Positions 12,960 through 25,870 of a stretch of DNA of 64,000 nucleotides are shown here, in pieces. Within the stretch, counting starts at the first letter, position 1; every line of letters begins with the position of its first letter. A program made the position numbers and the translations under genes. Under the pieces are notes generated by a model, which was not told where the DNA came from, did no database searches, and worked only from the letters and a program-made list of their open reading frames with translations. The stretch spans positions 12,159,113 through 12,223,112 of the forward strand of contig NC_133223.1 of the NCBI RefSeq assembly GCF_040436345.1, given 5' to 3'. The DNA is from Pagrus major (Eukaryota; Chordata; Actinopteri; Spariformes; Sparidae).

Positions 12960-15900
12960 CATAATGTAAGATAATTTGACCATTTTATGAGGCTTACATT
13001 AGTTGTTGGTTTTAGTTGTTGTTTCATTTTATTTAATTTCCTGACATGATCAGGAAAGCAAAATATAGATCCGTTGTCTTCTGTGACCTCTCTCCAGCCT
13101 TCATACTTAGTGTCGGCTATTATAACGTGATTTGCAAGCACTAGCCTCCACTGTTCTCTTGCAGAATATGAACAGACTTCCAGTCGTGCTTTTCTTGTAA
13201 TTTAATTTTGAATAATAATAGAAGGCTGTTACAAAAATGGTCAGACTGATGAACTTTTGGAAACTCCCTTACACGCATCAGCTACATCAGCTTCCTGGGG
13301 GAAAAAACCTGATATGGGGGAGATTAGGCAAGTTGAAAATGAGTTTAAATACTTAATTACACATCATTACTCACACACAATCATTTTCCTACAAATACCA
13401 CGACTTTAAGCCTCTTGTGTTCCCCATATGACAACGCCGACCTTAAAAATCTGGTGATTCTCAGACACGCTCTAGAGTTATAAGAAATAATATGATATAA
13501 TCAGAAAGTGTAATGCATTCTGAATCAGAAATGATGTGTCTGCGTGATCAGATATCACTGAGATATGTATCGGAGGAGTGCAGTCTTGACAGAAGTTGCA
13601 GCAATCAGGCACTACAGGTTAAGTATGTAAGTTAAGTTTTGCCTCCGCGAGCTGTCTGTTACTACTGTTGCTGCCTCTGCTACTATTGACTGTGTTGATC
13701 AGCAGGTCAAACTAATAGCTAACTTAATAACCAGCATATACTGTCTCTTTCACCTCATGCAGTACCTGGCTCATGTTTATCCCTCCTCACGTCCTTTAAC
13801 TCTACCCTGGGCAGGCACATCTACCGGTTTAAATAGCCTATGTCTGCTCTGAATAATGTTTCCAGACCTCACAGTGGATGATTTTAATTGGAAAATCTGT
13901 CCAGCCAGCTATACTTACACTTCCTCTGATTACATGCATGCTGATGATGTTAAGTGATTATTATCGAATCCACATGAGCACGCCTGCATCTCTCCCAGTG
14001 GACCATGATGATATTTTTCTCTGTGAGCAATCATGATTGTTCCCAGCAGTGAGTGGACCTTTCTGCCCATCAGTTTGGTGCTTTTGATCAGAGTTAACAG
14101 CGGGATCACACCCTTTAAGGCCGACGGGGGTGTTTGGAGAACAACAAAGGCAAGAACAGAAGCAAGATAAGTCATAAAGGAAACAACATTGGGCTCAGTA
14201 GTAATTATGTATTGCTTAGAATATAATTGGCCTAATGGACCTGAAAACAGTGGCGGCTGACAGACACAATTGAGTTAAAGAAGCAGCAAAGAGAGAAGAG
14301 CTGGTCCTTCCCACCCTTTGTGGCTCGTTGCCTGTTAAAGTGAAGCTGCACTTGTCCATGGTTGCATATTATGAAGTCAATAAAAGATGAGTCATAACAA
14401 AATTTATCAGAAAACAATACAGTTAGTTAAATGATTGAATACATGTAGGAGCATATAAAGACATACTTTACCTCTAGATAAATATAGACTATTCATCTGT
14501 CAGCGTGTGTGCAGACATCTAATCTTGCATTTGTTCTCTATTTTCCCCACACAACAATTCACATTTTCCTAATGCAACTATGAAGTAAACAGTCTCGAGG
14601 ACTATGAGGCAAGCTAGCTTACTTTAAAACACTGGGAGCTAAAGTCACCGAGCACCAGGCTTTTCAGTGTGTCCGCCGTTACGCAACCAGAACAGGAAGA
14701 CGCATTGTGTCAGCGGCTGCTATCCTCAGGTAACAGTGGAACAAAAAAGAACCCCATGTCTGTTCCCCGTTACCACCGAGACTTGATACAGTTCATTTTA
14801 TTTTCTACTAAATTAGTTACAAAACCTGCCTGGCTATTAATACAACTGAGACCATTTACATAAGGTTTTCTAGGTCAATTTGTGATTTCTACATTTGTTT
14901 TTTGCTTGGATGGTAGCAAGGCTGCTGGTTATAGCCATGTTGCTAACGCTGTCTCTGCTAGCGCGGCACCAACACCAATACCACAGAGAAACGTGAGGGG
15001 TACAATTGAAAATTTGTCTATTTTCGCTTTAAACAACACTGTAAACTCTTGTAACAGTCGCTAAACACGTTTACCCAGAAGGCTAAAACTAACGCCAGCT
15101 AACTTTGATAGTGTTAGCATATGTGTTAGCCTAAACGTAGCAGAGATATGTGATGTTCTACCTACTTCCTGTGTGTCGATAATGCGACCCCTCAGATTTT
15201 TCTTCCAACCCCTTAGTTGGAAACTGTTACCTATACTATGTCTGATGGAGTATGAAAATAAACCAAGGTAAGTACTTTTGATTGTTTGCAGGATGTTTGA
15301 CAGTGAATAAATTAAAATCAGATTGAACAAAAAAACAACAAACACCTCGTCAGGTTATCAATCCCTTCCTGTACAAAACAAGCAGCTGGCATATTGTTGG
15401 TATTTTCTACCACCCTGGCAACATGTGACCTTTACATTTCCAGAAAAATCTCCCTGAACGACTGCAGTGAGGTTTAAATGTCACCTGTCTCAGTGTGATC
15501 TGTGCTTCGTGGTAAAAAAGGAATGTACTGAGCGCAAACTCTTCAGACCACCTGTCGCACTGTCGTCATGAGCCACGATGTGATCTGTGTGCATCACTGG
15601 GAGACAAATCCTCACAGCCAGGCAACGTCTTCATGGGTCATCTGAAGCCCATGCCATAAAACCTTAAGATAATTAATGCAGTGTGCAAAAAACCTCTACA
15701 AAACATAGTCAATAAACACATAAATTAATAAAATTAATGAATTTATTTGGCTCTCTTTCAACATAGAGTTAAAGCCAAACTGGCAACGTTTTCCCAGTGC
15801 TCTTAAATTTTTCACTTCCCACCATCTCATCTAATCCACCACTTGAATTTGATCCAGTTGAAATGACGAAGGAGGTGCTGCCACATCACACTCAACCTAA

Positions 15901-16814
15901 ATTTACTGCTATTTCCACAAAGGTGTTTTTCTTGCAGCAATCTCATGCAAGACTTCCTACAGTACTTGCTCCCACCTCACATAATAATGAGCTTTCAGCA
16001 GAGATTAAAGTTCTGCTGCTACAGTTTTTGCCGCAGGTAAAACACAACCGCGCATTAGTGATGATTTAAGAAGGGATTTAGATGTAGTGATCAATGTTTT
16101 AACAGCACTTCATCTTAGTCAGGCAGTTCACTGGCTTTCCCCACCAGCCATGCAACTATCTGACAGAGCCAGGCTGCTTTTTTCGATGCACTGAGGGGGA
16201 TCTTAGTAAGAAATTCTTGTAAACAGAAGAAAATATTGACGCATAGTCAATACACAAGTGGTATTTGATTGCACACTGCTGAGCCTTCTGCTTTAATGGC
16301 TAAGACTGACGCGCAGTCAAATGTTTCTCTGCGAGAGCCGCAGGTCAGTGCTCTGTTTGAGAATAACAAGCACCATGTCATCTGCTGGGTAAGGAAGGAA
16401 ACCCTCTGAAGTTTTGACTGAGCACTGCTTTCTTACTGCATAATAGGTAGGATTTGATAATTATGTTCCAAATGTAGTGATTTTCTTTCAGTATAATTAG
16501 ATTTTGGAACACTTTCTAATTAAAAAATATCAAAATTTTACAAAAGGGAAGGAAATGTGTTCAGTCTCTGATTCAGAAGCATTTGTCTGCTTTTATTTTA
16601 TTCTTTATTATTCAGTTATTTTATTTATTAACATAATCAAACAATCACAATCAAATCTGGGACAACATCTAGTGACAGTTAATCATTGTAGAACAAATAA
16701 GACAAAAAACAGGTCAAATTTGAACAATCCAGACAAGGATTTAAGTGGGTTATATGTCAAATAAATTAAATATATAAATAAAAAGACATGCAAAAAATAT
16801 AATATGAGACAGCA
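10893..16814. other. Intergenic; candidate conserved noncoding blocks, simple repeats
   Basis: No gene is recognised. The stretch holds a T18 tract at 11,151-11,168 and a (CA)n run at 12,927-12,955. Two long, repeat-free blocks (11,760-12,160 and 12,400-12,760) are rich in TAATTA/TTAATT homeodomain cores and have the balanced composition typical of developmental enhancers. Positions 14,600-15,130 have higher GC and several GCTAGC-type words, suggesting an unassigned dispersed repeat. Confidence 0.5.
12927..12955. repeat. (CA)n microsatellite
   Basis: About 14 uninterrupted CA units. Confidence 0.97.
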
Positions 16815-17082
16815 CAGTAACGCTTAATAACTGCTATAATAAACATCAATGATAAATTGTTAATTAATGGTTAATTAAACTTTAGTTAATAGTTCATTTC
16901 ACTAAACATTAAACATAGAAATATAACATTCTAAACCATTTATTGAGCAATTGTTTATCAGTTCAACTAATGTTTATAAGCCTTCACAATTGCTTTATAA
17001 AGCAATAAACAGTGAATATTAACAGTAAAAAAAACTATAAATGTATCATTTATTAATGATGGTTATTATAAAGTGTTACAGG
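16815..17082. mobile_element. MITE-like element, about 268 bp
   Basis: The left end is CAGTAACGCTTAATAAC. The reverse complement of the right end is CCTGTAACACTTTATAATAA. They form an imperfect terminal inverted repeat around a very AT-rich core with repeated TTAATTAA/TTAATAA words and no open frame. The 5-bp word CAGCA flanks both ends (16,810-16,814 and 17,083-17,087) and may be a target-site duplication, although a 5-bp match can be chance. It resembles widespread fish MITEs. Confidence 0.6.
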
Positions 17083-19820
17083 CAGCACGTTCTAATCATG
17101 ACAATACATAGAAATACTCACTTCATATTACTTTCCCCTTTTTTAATATAACTTACAGAAATTCAAACTATGAAATGAAAATGTAAAAGTGCCAATATCC
17201 AATTTTAAAGAATAAAGAATATTTTCCTATTTTGAATTCATATTATGAAAAAGGCAAATCAAATCTTTCTGGCTTCCCTGTATCGTTTCATTTTATTGAA
17301 AATGGCTCAGTAATTTCCTAAAACAGCTGGGAACTGTATTTATTCTCAAATTACTCCTCAAACAAGAGTAAAAAGTGTCTTAATTGGGAAATATATTTAG
17401 TTGTGTAGTAAAACGCATTTTGGGGTCTGGTGAGTATTTACGTCAAGTTTGCATGTTTGTTTATTGGTTCAATTTAAAATAAACTACAGTGCCCATGTTC
17501 ATTGTAATGAAAGATAATGTTATCCAGTGCAACCATTTGGCTCATTGTATATAATTGCAATAGTAGTTTAATTTACTGTTTTCACACTTCACCAAGTTAA
17601 ACCTCAACATTGAGTTTGCAGAATTATTTTAGAGAGACGATATATTACTGAATGATGATTTGGAAACTGGGACTGCATGCTCACATGCTTTTTACAGGAT
17701 TTTGGCCGCAGTTATATGTAACATGTCATCCAAATATATTTTCTAAAGTTGGTCTCTTCTATGATGCTTTTCTAGCATCAAAATAACTCCACTGATGTTT
17801 GCCAGAACATGCATCCTAAGCTTTGCCTCCAGGCTGAAGCTCCAGTGGCAGAACATTTGATTTGGATTTCGTCTCACTGCATCAAAAACTGCAACGATGA
17901 TGAGTTGATGTATTAGCACTTTTGCGTAAGCGTGTCTATAGTACATTTTTGAGGCAGTGAATATGCTTTTTTCATCCATATCCATGGTAACCAATATAGG
18001 CCGTGTCATATATGTTAATTGCCAGAACAAAATAACACTCTCATATGCCCTTGCATGTAAGTATGTCTGTTAAAAGTTGTTTGTGGTAAAGGAGAATTAT
18101 TTGACCCAGTTATCTAATCAAGCTTTAACCTGTAAACAAGTCCTGCAGAGGAGGCAGACATCTGTTAGAGAAGAGTCAAACAGATGTTAGATGTTCGGTA
18201 CATCCACTGTGCTTGTTTCTGAAGATGGGAACAGTCATTGCTGTGATCACACACAGACTTCCTGCACAGCTCATGCTTTAGCTCTGCACAGCTGACAACA
18301 TTTCCCTCTGTTGATGCTGGCTTTGATGGATATCTCCTGGCTGTCTGTCAGACTGTCCGCCTGATGTAGCTCCTCAGAGAGAAGTGTGATATCTCTCTTA
18401 ACGTAAGTGCAGAAATTAAAGGGAAAAAACTGCCCAAAAGTAGCATAATGCACCTGTTTTGTGTCCCTATCGGCTGATATTGATTTAGCGTGTGTTGCGT
18501 AATATCTGTAGGGGCTTCCATCAGCTCCTCCGCTGTTTATTCTCTTGCTACAAATAGATGATTGTCAGACGGCCAGTGTGCAGATGAGCAATGCAGCAAA
18601 GCTCAAAGCGAGCGGGATGAGTTCACCTGTGAAATGCTGTGTTTTTTACTCGACTTCTTCCTTTGAAAATGATATGACAAATACATTCCTTATTCCTTTA
18701 TTCCTTTTTATCTCAAAACCACAGCTGTGGTTGTATCAGCTTCTGAGAGTGCTGTTGTTATTTGCAGCCTTGAGACTCAGATCCTCTTAATGTTCCCTCA
18801 TCCCTATCTATTACGGTTTGCAGAACATGCGTTGCCAGTGCCCTGTTGTTTTGAATCTTAACTAATGCAAATTCTAGATGATATTAGAGAGAGTTCAGAG
18901 AGAGACATCAATAAGATGATCCTAACCGTTGTAGCCTTGCCCCTTTCAAATATATATTTTATGTTTTCATTTTTAATTCAGAAGCACAAGGGAGAATGAG
19001 CATTCAATCAAAATAAAAGAGAGAGGAGCAAAAAGGTTTGTGGAGAAATATGAGAGTAAAGAACAGCAAATTGGTCCTTTCTGACAGACAGATTGTTGGC
19101 TAGCTTTAGATGTAACTCAACAATGCATGATTTGAATGACAACTCTACTGCGGCTCTGTGGTTTGAGCTTATTTAGTGTAAGGGTCACTGATCACAGCGG
19201 TTCCCCCATAAAAGAAAATTCACGGAAAAATGGACGAACTATGAGCTTCTATATTCTCCTTACAGATATAGACAGGGTTGTGTTTGTGCTTTCCGTTGCA
19301 GAGTGGACTTTGTATGTGCAAACATAAATAATGTCATCAGAGTATTTTAGATGAAATTTTTGTCAGACTGCATTTATTTTAGACCACAAATAATCAGTTT
19401 CAATCTGTTGGCTTTGGAGGAAATGTCTGGTCTCAGCATTCTGCCCATAAGAAATGTGCAAACTCAAACAAAACTTAATCACATAATAATAACATGCTTC
19501 AGAGTGCCTCCTTCTCAAGAAAACCAAACCAGCTTTTGAATGTTGGTTGTACTTTTGAAGGGCTTAGAAAAAGAATTTGGCGGTATTTGAAATCAATACC
19601 AAAAGAATAACTTGAGAATCTATCGTCAACCACCCCACATTGCATTGGGCAATTCTTTTGTGTGCCTGCTTGTTTGTTTTTTCCAGGACACGTCCACTGC
19701 ATACAATCACTTCTTAATGTCCTTATGATTTGTAGCACGTAAAAGTGTGAGATCAGAAAGGATCAAGTGGTAGCTTAGGGACTGTTGACAAAATTCATGC
19801 CGCGTTTGAGTTGAGTTTGG
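17083..19820. other. Intergenic; nothing recognised
   Basis: AT-rich unique DNA with no gene or RNA feature that I can support. Confidence 0.5.
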
Positions 19821-19906
19821 TTTAAAGGAATAGTTTGCCATTTTTGAAAGAGGGATACATCTATCCTGGATCTGTCCAAAGTTAACAAAATCCACCTACC
19901 AGCACC
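19821..19906 (+). mobile_element. Internally deleted copy of the common teleost repeat (copy 3)
   Basis: Begins TTTAAAGGAATAGTTTGCCA and then jumps to CTGTCCAAAGTTAACAAAAT followed by CCACCTACCAGCACC. It therefore joins segments that are normally separated in the full repeat. It lies 28 bp upstream of the hAT target duplication at 19,934. Confidence 0.7.
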
Positions 19907-19941
19907 AAAACGTTTAATGTGAACAGTGTGAGCGTTCACAT

Positions 19942-20729
19942 GTTAAAGGGTATCTTCAGTATTTTTCAGCCAGGACCATATTTTCCAATGTTTTTGTGTC
20001 TAAGTGACGAAGGGGGGCATCAATATTAAAAACTGGTCTGGTGTTGAAACAAACCACTGCAGCTGGCTGCCAAGAAACAGGCTGCGGTGAAATCCCTGGG
20101 GGCACTTGCGCACTTCAAATAATGTCCACTTGAAGTACTTGTTTTTGCCAGTGATAGGCTCTGACTGTTATTCTGATTATCTGACAACCCTAACCCAGAA
20201 AGGATCCCTAAAGAGATGCCTCTTTGTGAAAGAATAAGAGCCTGTTTGTTTCAACCGAAACAGCTGCTCACCAGTTCCACCAGACTCCATTTGCAGAAAC
20301 AGAAATTTGATGGTTGTAAAATGCACGTATTCAGACTCGATACTTATTCCATCAGAAATTAAAACAAAACACACCAAAATGCATCGGTAGTGTGTTTGTG
20401 GTGATCAAAACGGGTATAAACAGGCAGGTTTAAGCTAAAACATAATCTTTTCTTAACCCTAACCAAGTGTTTTTCTGCCTAAACCTAACCGGAGCAAAAG
20501 CACAGCATAAAAAACATATCTGTGGTTTGCAGAAAAGGACATTTATTCTGGCGATTGGTTTGGAAACTGCCCAAAGGGATAACATTGCAGCCTGTTTCGC
20601 TGCTGCCGGCTGCAGCAGTTTCACTCAGTACCAAACGACTTTTAACAATAGTTGTCTCCATTAGTCACCTAGATACAAAAATATGGCAAAATACGGTCCA
20701 AATTGAAAAATACCGAGGTTACCTTTGAA
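19942..20729. mobile_element. Non-autonomous hAT-type DNA transposon (788 bp) with perfect 8-bp target duplication
   Basis: Both flanks carry GTTCACAT (19,934-19,941 and 20,730-20,737), a perfect 8-bp target-site duplication. The left end (TTAAAGGGTATCTTCAGTAT...) aligns with the reverse complement of the right end (TTCAAAGGTAACCTCGGTAT...) for about 70 bp. Inside that, ATTTTTCA, GGACC, TATTTT and GTGAC blocks are shared. The interior carries the AACCCTAACC and CCTAAACCTAACC words common in fish repeats and has no transposase. The 8-bp duplication points to the hAT superfamily. Confidence 0.8.
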
Positions 20730-20737
20730 GTTCACAT

Positions 20738-21478
20738 CATTCAAACTGGAGTGCACTTACTTGTTGAACTGTGAATGCTGTTTATCGAGTGAACTTTACT
20801 GGCTTAAGAGGAGGCAGTAAAGCTGTGGTTCATGTACAAGCCTATAATTTCAATTATTCCTGCCATGTGTTACACAAATAGAGCTTTTCTTTAATTGGAT
20901 CCAAGGTATTGTTGAAAGTACATTTGAGAGAAGCTGTTAAAGACTAGGCTGGACTTTCTGAGGGAAAAAAAAGACCTCTTAAGAATAGATTGCCTTTTCC
21001 CTGGTAGTACAATAATGAGCTTGTATTGTACTGTATAGTTTCATAAAGAGGCGTTTTTCTAAGAACATCTTCTGATTCTGCTTTACACTTTTCTTTTCTA
21101 CACTTAGAGTTATACATCAATACATTAATCAAACCTCTTTCTAAACTCAGCCATCAGCATCTTATTCAATACTTTGCTCTTTAGAGTTATTATCTACGCT
21201 ACCTCACCCTGTAATTTCGTCTCCTATACACAGAAAGGCGTCTTCTCAAAACCAAGCCAGATGTGGAAAACCTAAAACTAGAGCGATGCCTACAAAACCA
21301 AACCCAGTGAATTAATGTGGATGAATCCACGCGACCACATCCGTGCAGACATAACTCTGTCATTGTGGACCGGTTCTGCTCTCACAGGGTGACTCATACA
21401 ACATGCAACAACCTCCCAGATTCAGCTGGAAAAGAGAAACCTTGTTCTGACTTTATATTCTACATGATATGACATATC

Positions 21479-21484
<6 letters not shown>
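20738..21484. other. Intergenic; nothing recognised
   Basis: No coding or RNA feature that I can support. Confidence 0.5.

Positions 21485-21561
<77 letters not shown>
21485..21561. repeat. (TA)n microsatellite
   Basis: About 38 TA units. Reading frames across it are poly Tyr-Ile artefacts. Confidence 0.98.
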
Positions 21562-21564
<3 letters not shown>

Positions 21565-24500
21565 AAAATGTATAAGCACTATTGTTTTACAAAATGGAAA
21601 AGAAATCAGAAAAAGTTTCAGTTCAGATTACTTTCCTGCTTATTTTTTTTTCAAAATGTTTCTTTAATAAATTGCTCAAAAATATATATAAAAAAAAAAG
21701 CATGAAGGAAATGTGCAATCAGGCTGAGCCACACAGAAATGGAAACTGTTGAGAGCATCAAGCAGATAACAAACTGTTTGCTTGCTTAAAAGGACATCTG
21801 ATTGGCAATAACCCGAGGAATGCGGAGAACATTCAAATAAAAGGTCTCCATGTGTGACAGGTGGCCCGGGTTTATAAGTCAGCTATTATAGACATGGAAA
21901 GAGCATTCTCTCTTTGATGGCTGTAATTTTCAAAAGAACTCAGCTGGCAGGGAAGGTGGGAGGCTTAATGGCCACATGAATGGAAAGAGCAGCATCTCAG
22001 CTCAGGTGATCGGGACACATTGCATTAGTCTGGATGCTGCTGATCACAAACAATGACATTTCGCCAACGCCTCACCGAAGTCTAAACTGAAAGGAGTCTA
22101 AAATAAGACAGCAACGCACATTAGAAACTCTCATGAAAATCGGTTTTCTGCACAATGCTCTGTCAGCTGCATCGTTTGCCATATGTGTGTTGTGCTTAGT
22201 CTGATGTTACTGGTGTTATAACAATATCAGCAGTCGCTCTGATGGCAGTGACATCACACTTAAGGCTCAGCAGGAAGTGTGTTTTTCTTTCTCATGTCTT
22301 GTCTAATATTTATGTTTCTGTTCTTTTATTTGTATTTTAGATCTTCATCCAAATGCAGCCACATGCACACGTGGTGTTTCGACCTGCTGACCCTTTGATA
22401 TCTCTGGTTGGAGTGTCTCTCTGGACTACATAAATAACCATTTGTATCAATAAAGTATTATTTCTTATGTTATATTCATGTTTTTGTTGTTGCTGCTGTG
22501 GTCATGAGAAACCTCACTTTTATGCCAGCTTCTTGTTTAACAAGAAAAGAGGTTTTGGTCTTCAGTGTTGGCGTTCATTCCTTCAGTGGGCCTGATCATG
22601 AATGAACAGGATGTAAGCTTTTCTTCATTCTGCTGTTACTAAGAAGCAGTTGTAACTTTAACTGTTCAGTGACCTCAGCACCTTCTCATCTGACTCTCTG
22701 GCAGCAAGCCCGACGGTCACACACATCAACTGACCTACTGACCAAGCAGACCTTTTTATTGGACTACATTAAGGGTGAACTATACAACATTCACTGCCAA
22801 TAGATATGGCACGAGAGCACCAGCATCTCTTGCCAACACAAATGCACGTCATAAAATGAGAATGTTTCTTAACAGGCAGTCATGCTGAAAATGTAGATAG
22901 TGAGGACAGAGAGGAGATCTCCAATGTATGTACCAACGTGTACGTGCTGCCAGCCCGGCTACCAAAACAAAGAACAGAGAAGCTCAGAGGGACACAACAG
23001 ACGGAGTGTGACTTTGTTTGTCTTCAGGACACATAGCAAGATATTGTTTGGTTTTATGTTTATGTTCAAAATATCTTAAACCTCATCTTTACCCTTTAAT
23101 TTGCCATTGTTGTGGATGACTGCTGATTATGCTGCTGCTACCTTTGATACCACAGTAACTGGTGGCAGAATCAGCAGTCATTAAAGAAAAGTAGATTTTT
23201 GAGTCTCTCAAAGCGTCAGTGTTTGACGAGTTGGTTAAGTGTTGTGGATTCATTCTGTTGGTATAGACTTTGTATAGATTTTTTTGCTGTTTCTAGCAAA
23301 AAAAGAAATTACGTTCGTAAATTAAAATAATGTTTTATTTTGTGGGAGGTAAAAATCTTCAAATATGTAGGTTCCCTAATTGTTAATTATTTTTCATAAT
23401 CTAAGCACAGGGGGTGGAGTGACACTTGTGCAGGAAATTGGGATCCAAGAGCCATTTTGCATCTTTGCAACAGTACATCACAATACAATCCAAAACAATA
23501 CATTACAATACAATAGGTGTTTGATAAAAATGTGTCAGCAAATGTGACGAGGTTAATTAAAATCGTAGCACTGCCATTGAAAAATGTCTGCATGTTCCTG
23601 TTTACCTGTTTTTGTTTTTCTTCTGTTCTCACATTAAAAAAATAGTATGAACAAAATAAATCCCGTCTCATTCTTTGCTTCTTTTCAGTGTGACTCATTT
23701 AATTGTGATTAAAACTGAGAGTATATAATATATTATACAACGCTGTTGATGGATCATCCAATCCCACAGTCACTGATGGATTTTCTTCCTGCTCCTAGGC
23801 TCTGTTAACGCTATGAGCCGTTTTTACCCCATGAAACACTCTAATGTTCTGCTTTCACATAACTGTGGGAACTTCCCTCTTGTGAACACTGAATGATGCA
23901 TATCCCCTGTTGCGAAGTCAAGTTCAAAATGTATTTCTGACTAGAATTTAATTAGAATAATGAAGCCTTTGGTCTGGAGTTACTGTTGTGATGTGCTAAT
24001 GAAACAGACTTTGATCTAAAATAACTCAGGAAGCTGAAACGCATCCTGGACCCATGCATGGAATTCAAACAGTCCTGATCCACTAAGGTTCATGTCGGGG
24101 AGCTCGATGTGGAGCATGCGCACAGAGAGTACAAATAGTACAAATAGAGATAAGAATATGAGAAAGGAACAAACAGTGACTATCAAAAGTCAATATTCTC
24201 TCAGTCTTGCTATTTCCCTCCAGTCCTTGATTCACTTTGTCTCAGAGCTTCCTTCTTTTGTTCTTTGTTATCCCAAAATCACTCACACTGAAAAACCTGA
24301 CAACCCATTTATTGCATTTCCTGAAAGGTTACACAGTCACAGGAATTTCAAGTAATTGTCAGTAATTTGTTTGTGTTTAGGTTACGACAGTATCATTTTA
24401 TAACATTCACATTACTCCTTTGTTTCTTTTCCCAATTAGCAGTTTCAATACCAATTACATTCATATTGCTTGTTCTGTTTTCTTTCTATTTTTCCTCATA

Positions 24501-24892
24501 TATATTCAGTAACAGGCCAATTAAATAATACATGCACAGTCAGAACAATACACTCACTCACACTCACTAGTATATGCAAATAATTGCCTTTTAAATATCT
24601 GTGACTAAACAACAGACAAGTATAGCCTGAATGAAGATAAAAATGTATAAAATTACACTGGAGTTTGTAATTACAAAATGCCTTGAATCCAAGCAGGCTC
24701 TCATTCTGAATTTTTTTATCACTTCATTCAAATTATAGATAACAAGCGTCCCGAGGGAGGTATGAAATCCTGCTCTCTCTTAACTGCCTCAAATGTATTC
24801 ATTTCTACAAGTGCACAATGGGATTTCGAATGCATGTGCTGCAACAGCTTGAACAATTTGTTCAGCAATGAAAGACAGCCCTCGCTGCCAAT
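21562..24892. other. Intergenic; possible lncRNA exon, otherwise no gene
   Basis: Mostly unique DNA. Positions 21,830-22,120 are a candidate conserved noncoding block. Positions 22,341-22,470 resemble a terminal noncoding exon (listed separately). No protein family is recognised. Confidence 0.5.
22341..22470 (+). ncRNA. Possible 3'-terminal exon of an unannotated noncoding transcript
   Basis: A long pyrimidine-rich tract ends in TTTATTTGTATTTTAG at 22,340, a good 3' splice site. About 110 bp later an AATAAA signal (22,449-22,454) is followed by a T-rich stretch. The intervening sequence has no sustained open frame. This combination is what a terminal noncoding exon looks like, but no upstream exon can be assigned and chance is possible. 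Confidence 0.2.
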
Positions 24893-25045
24893 GTTCGAGT
24901 GGGTTTCCTCCCACAGTCCACAGACATGCATTGCTTGTGCGGTACTGTGTGTAAATGTGGGTGTGAGTCAGTGATTGTTGATCATCTGTGATGGACCGAT
25001 GACTGATCTAGTCCTGCGTTCGGTCCAATGGAAGCTGGTGCAGAC
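24893..25045 (+). mobile_element. Degenerate dispersed repeat with the CCTCCCACAGTCC motif
   Basis: Contains GTGGGTTTCCTCCCACAGTC, then ACAGACATGCA, GTGTAAATGTGGGTGTGA and CTGTGATGGACCGATGACTG. This order is characteristic of a very abundant fish retroposon 3' region. The copy is short and diverged. I do not assign a family name. Confidence 0.6.
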
Positions 25046-25870
25046 AACAACAGAGTAATTATTACTGTCTCGTGTGTAAACATCAAAGACATTTAATAGA
25101 AGCTCCTGGGCCTGTTTTCAGATTTTAATATTATCAAAGTCTGGAGAGAACTGGATCATACCTCGGTTTGGCTCGGCAGTTATTCAAATTCAAATCTCAA
25201 GATCACTAAATGTATTAATCCTTTGAACACAGTAAGAAACGTAATCCATCACAAAATGGATTGTTTGGACATATTTTATGAGACAGCTTGTGTTTGAGCT
25301 GATTGACTCATCTTCTGATTATTGTCTCTCTTTTCAAGGATTTAACACATTTATTTAAAGCAAAAAGATCAGCTTGTCGAACATGTAACTTCGAACTCAA
25401 CAAAGAATAATTTACATATGTGAAGGCGTGTGACAATGTCTTGGAGATTGATTTATAATGCCAGACACATTTGAGTCTACAGTATCGAGAGTAATATTAC
25501 TGTGAGGACTCATCTCAGTTACTGCAGCAGTGTGTCATCCGTCTGGATTATGCAGCGTCAACCTGCATTGTCATTTAGATTGACACAAGTTTTCCTGTTT
25601 CATCTGTACATCCCACTCAAAGAAGCCACCAGTGAATCTGAGCCTTTGTTGAAATACTGAAACAAATGTTAGGTCTTAATAGAACATGCCTCCCTAATGC
25701 TCGCGCTTGACACAAGGTGAGTGCCAAGAAATCAACATCAACACAAAGTTGCAGTGTATAAACTCCTGCTTAACTTAATAGTCCTAAAACCATTTTGATA
25801 GTATACTGAGTTGTAATAGGGAAAACAGTTCCTCTATAATTTTGAACCATCTCAAGAGCCAGTGGTAAGA
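25046..25870. other. Intergenic; nothing recognised
   Basis: No coding or RNA feature that I can support. Confidence 0.5.

Noticed and set aside
21469-21705. Tyr-Ile repeat protein
   Set aside because: Translation of a (TA)n microsatellite.
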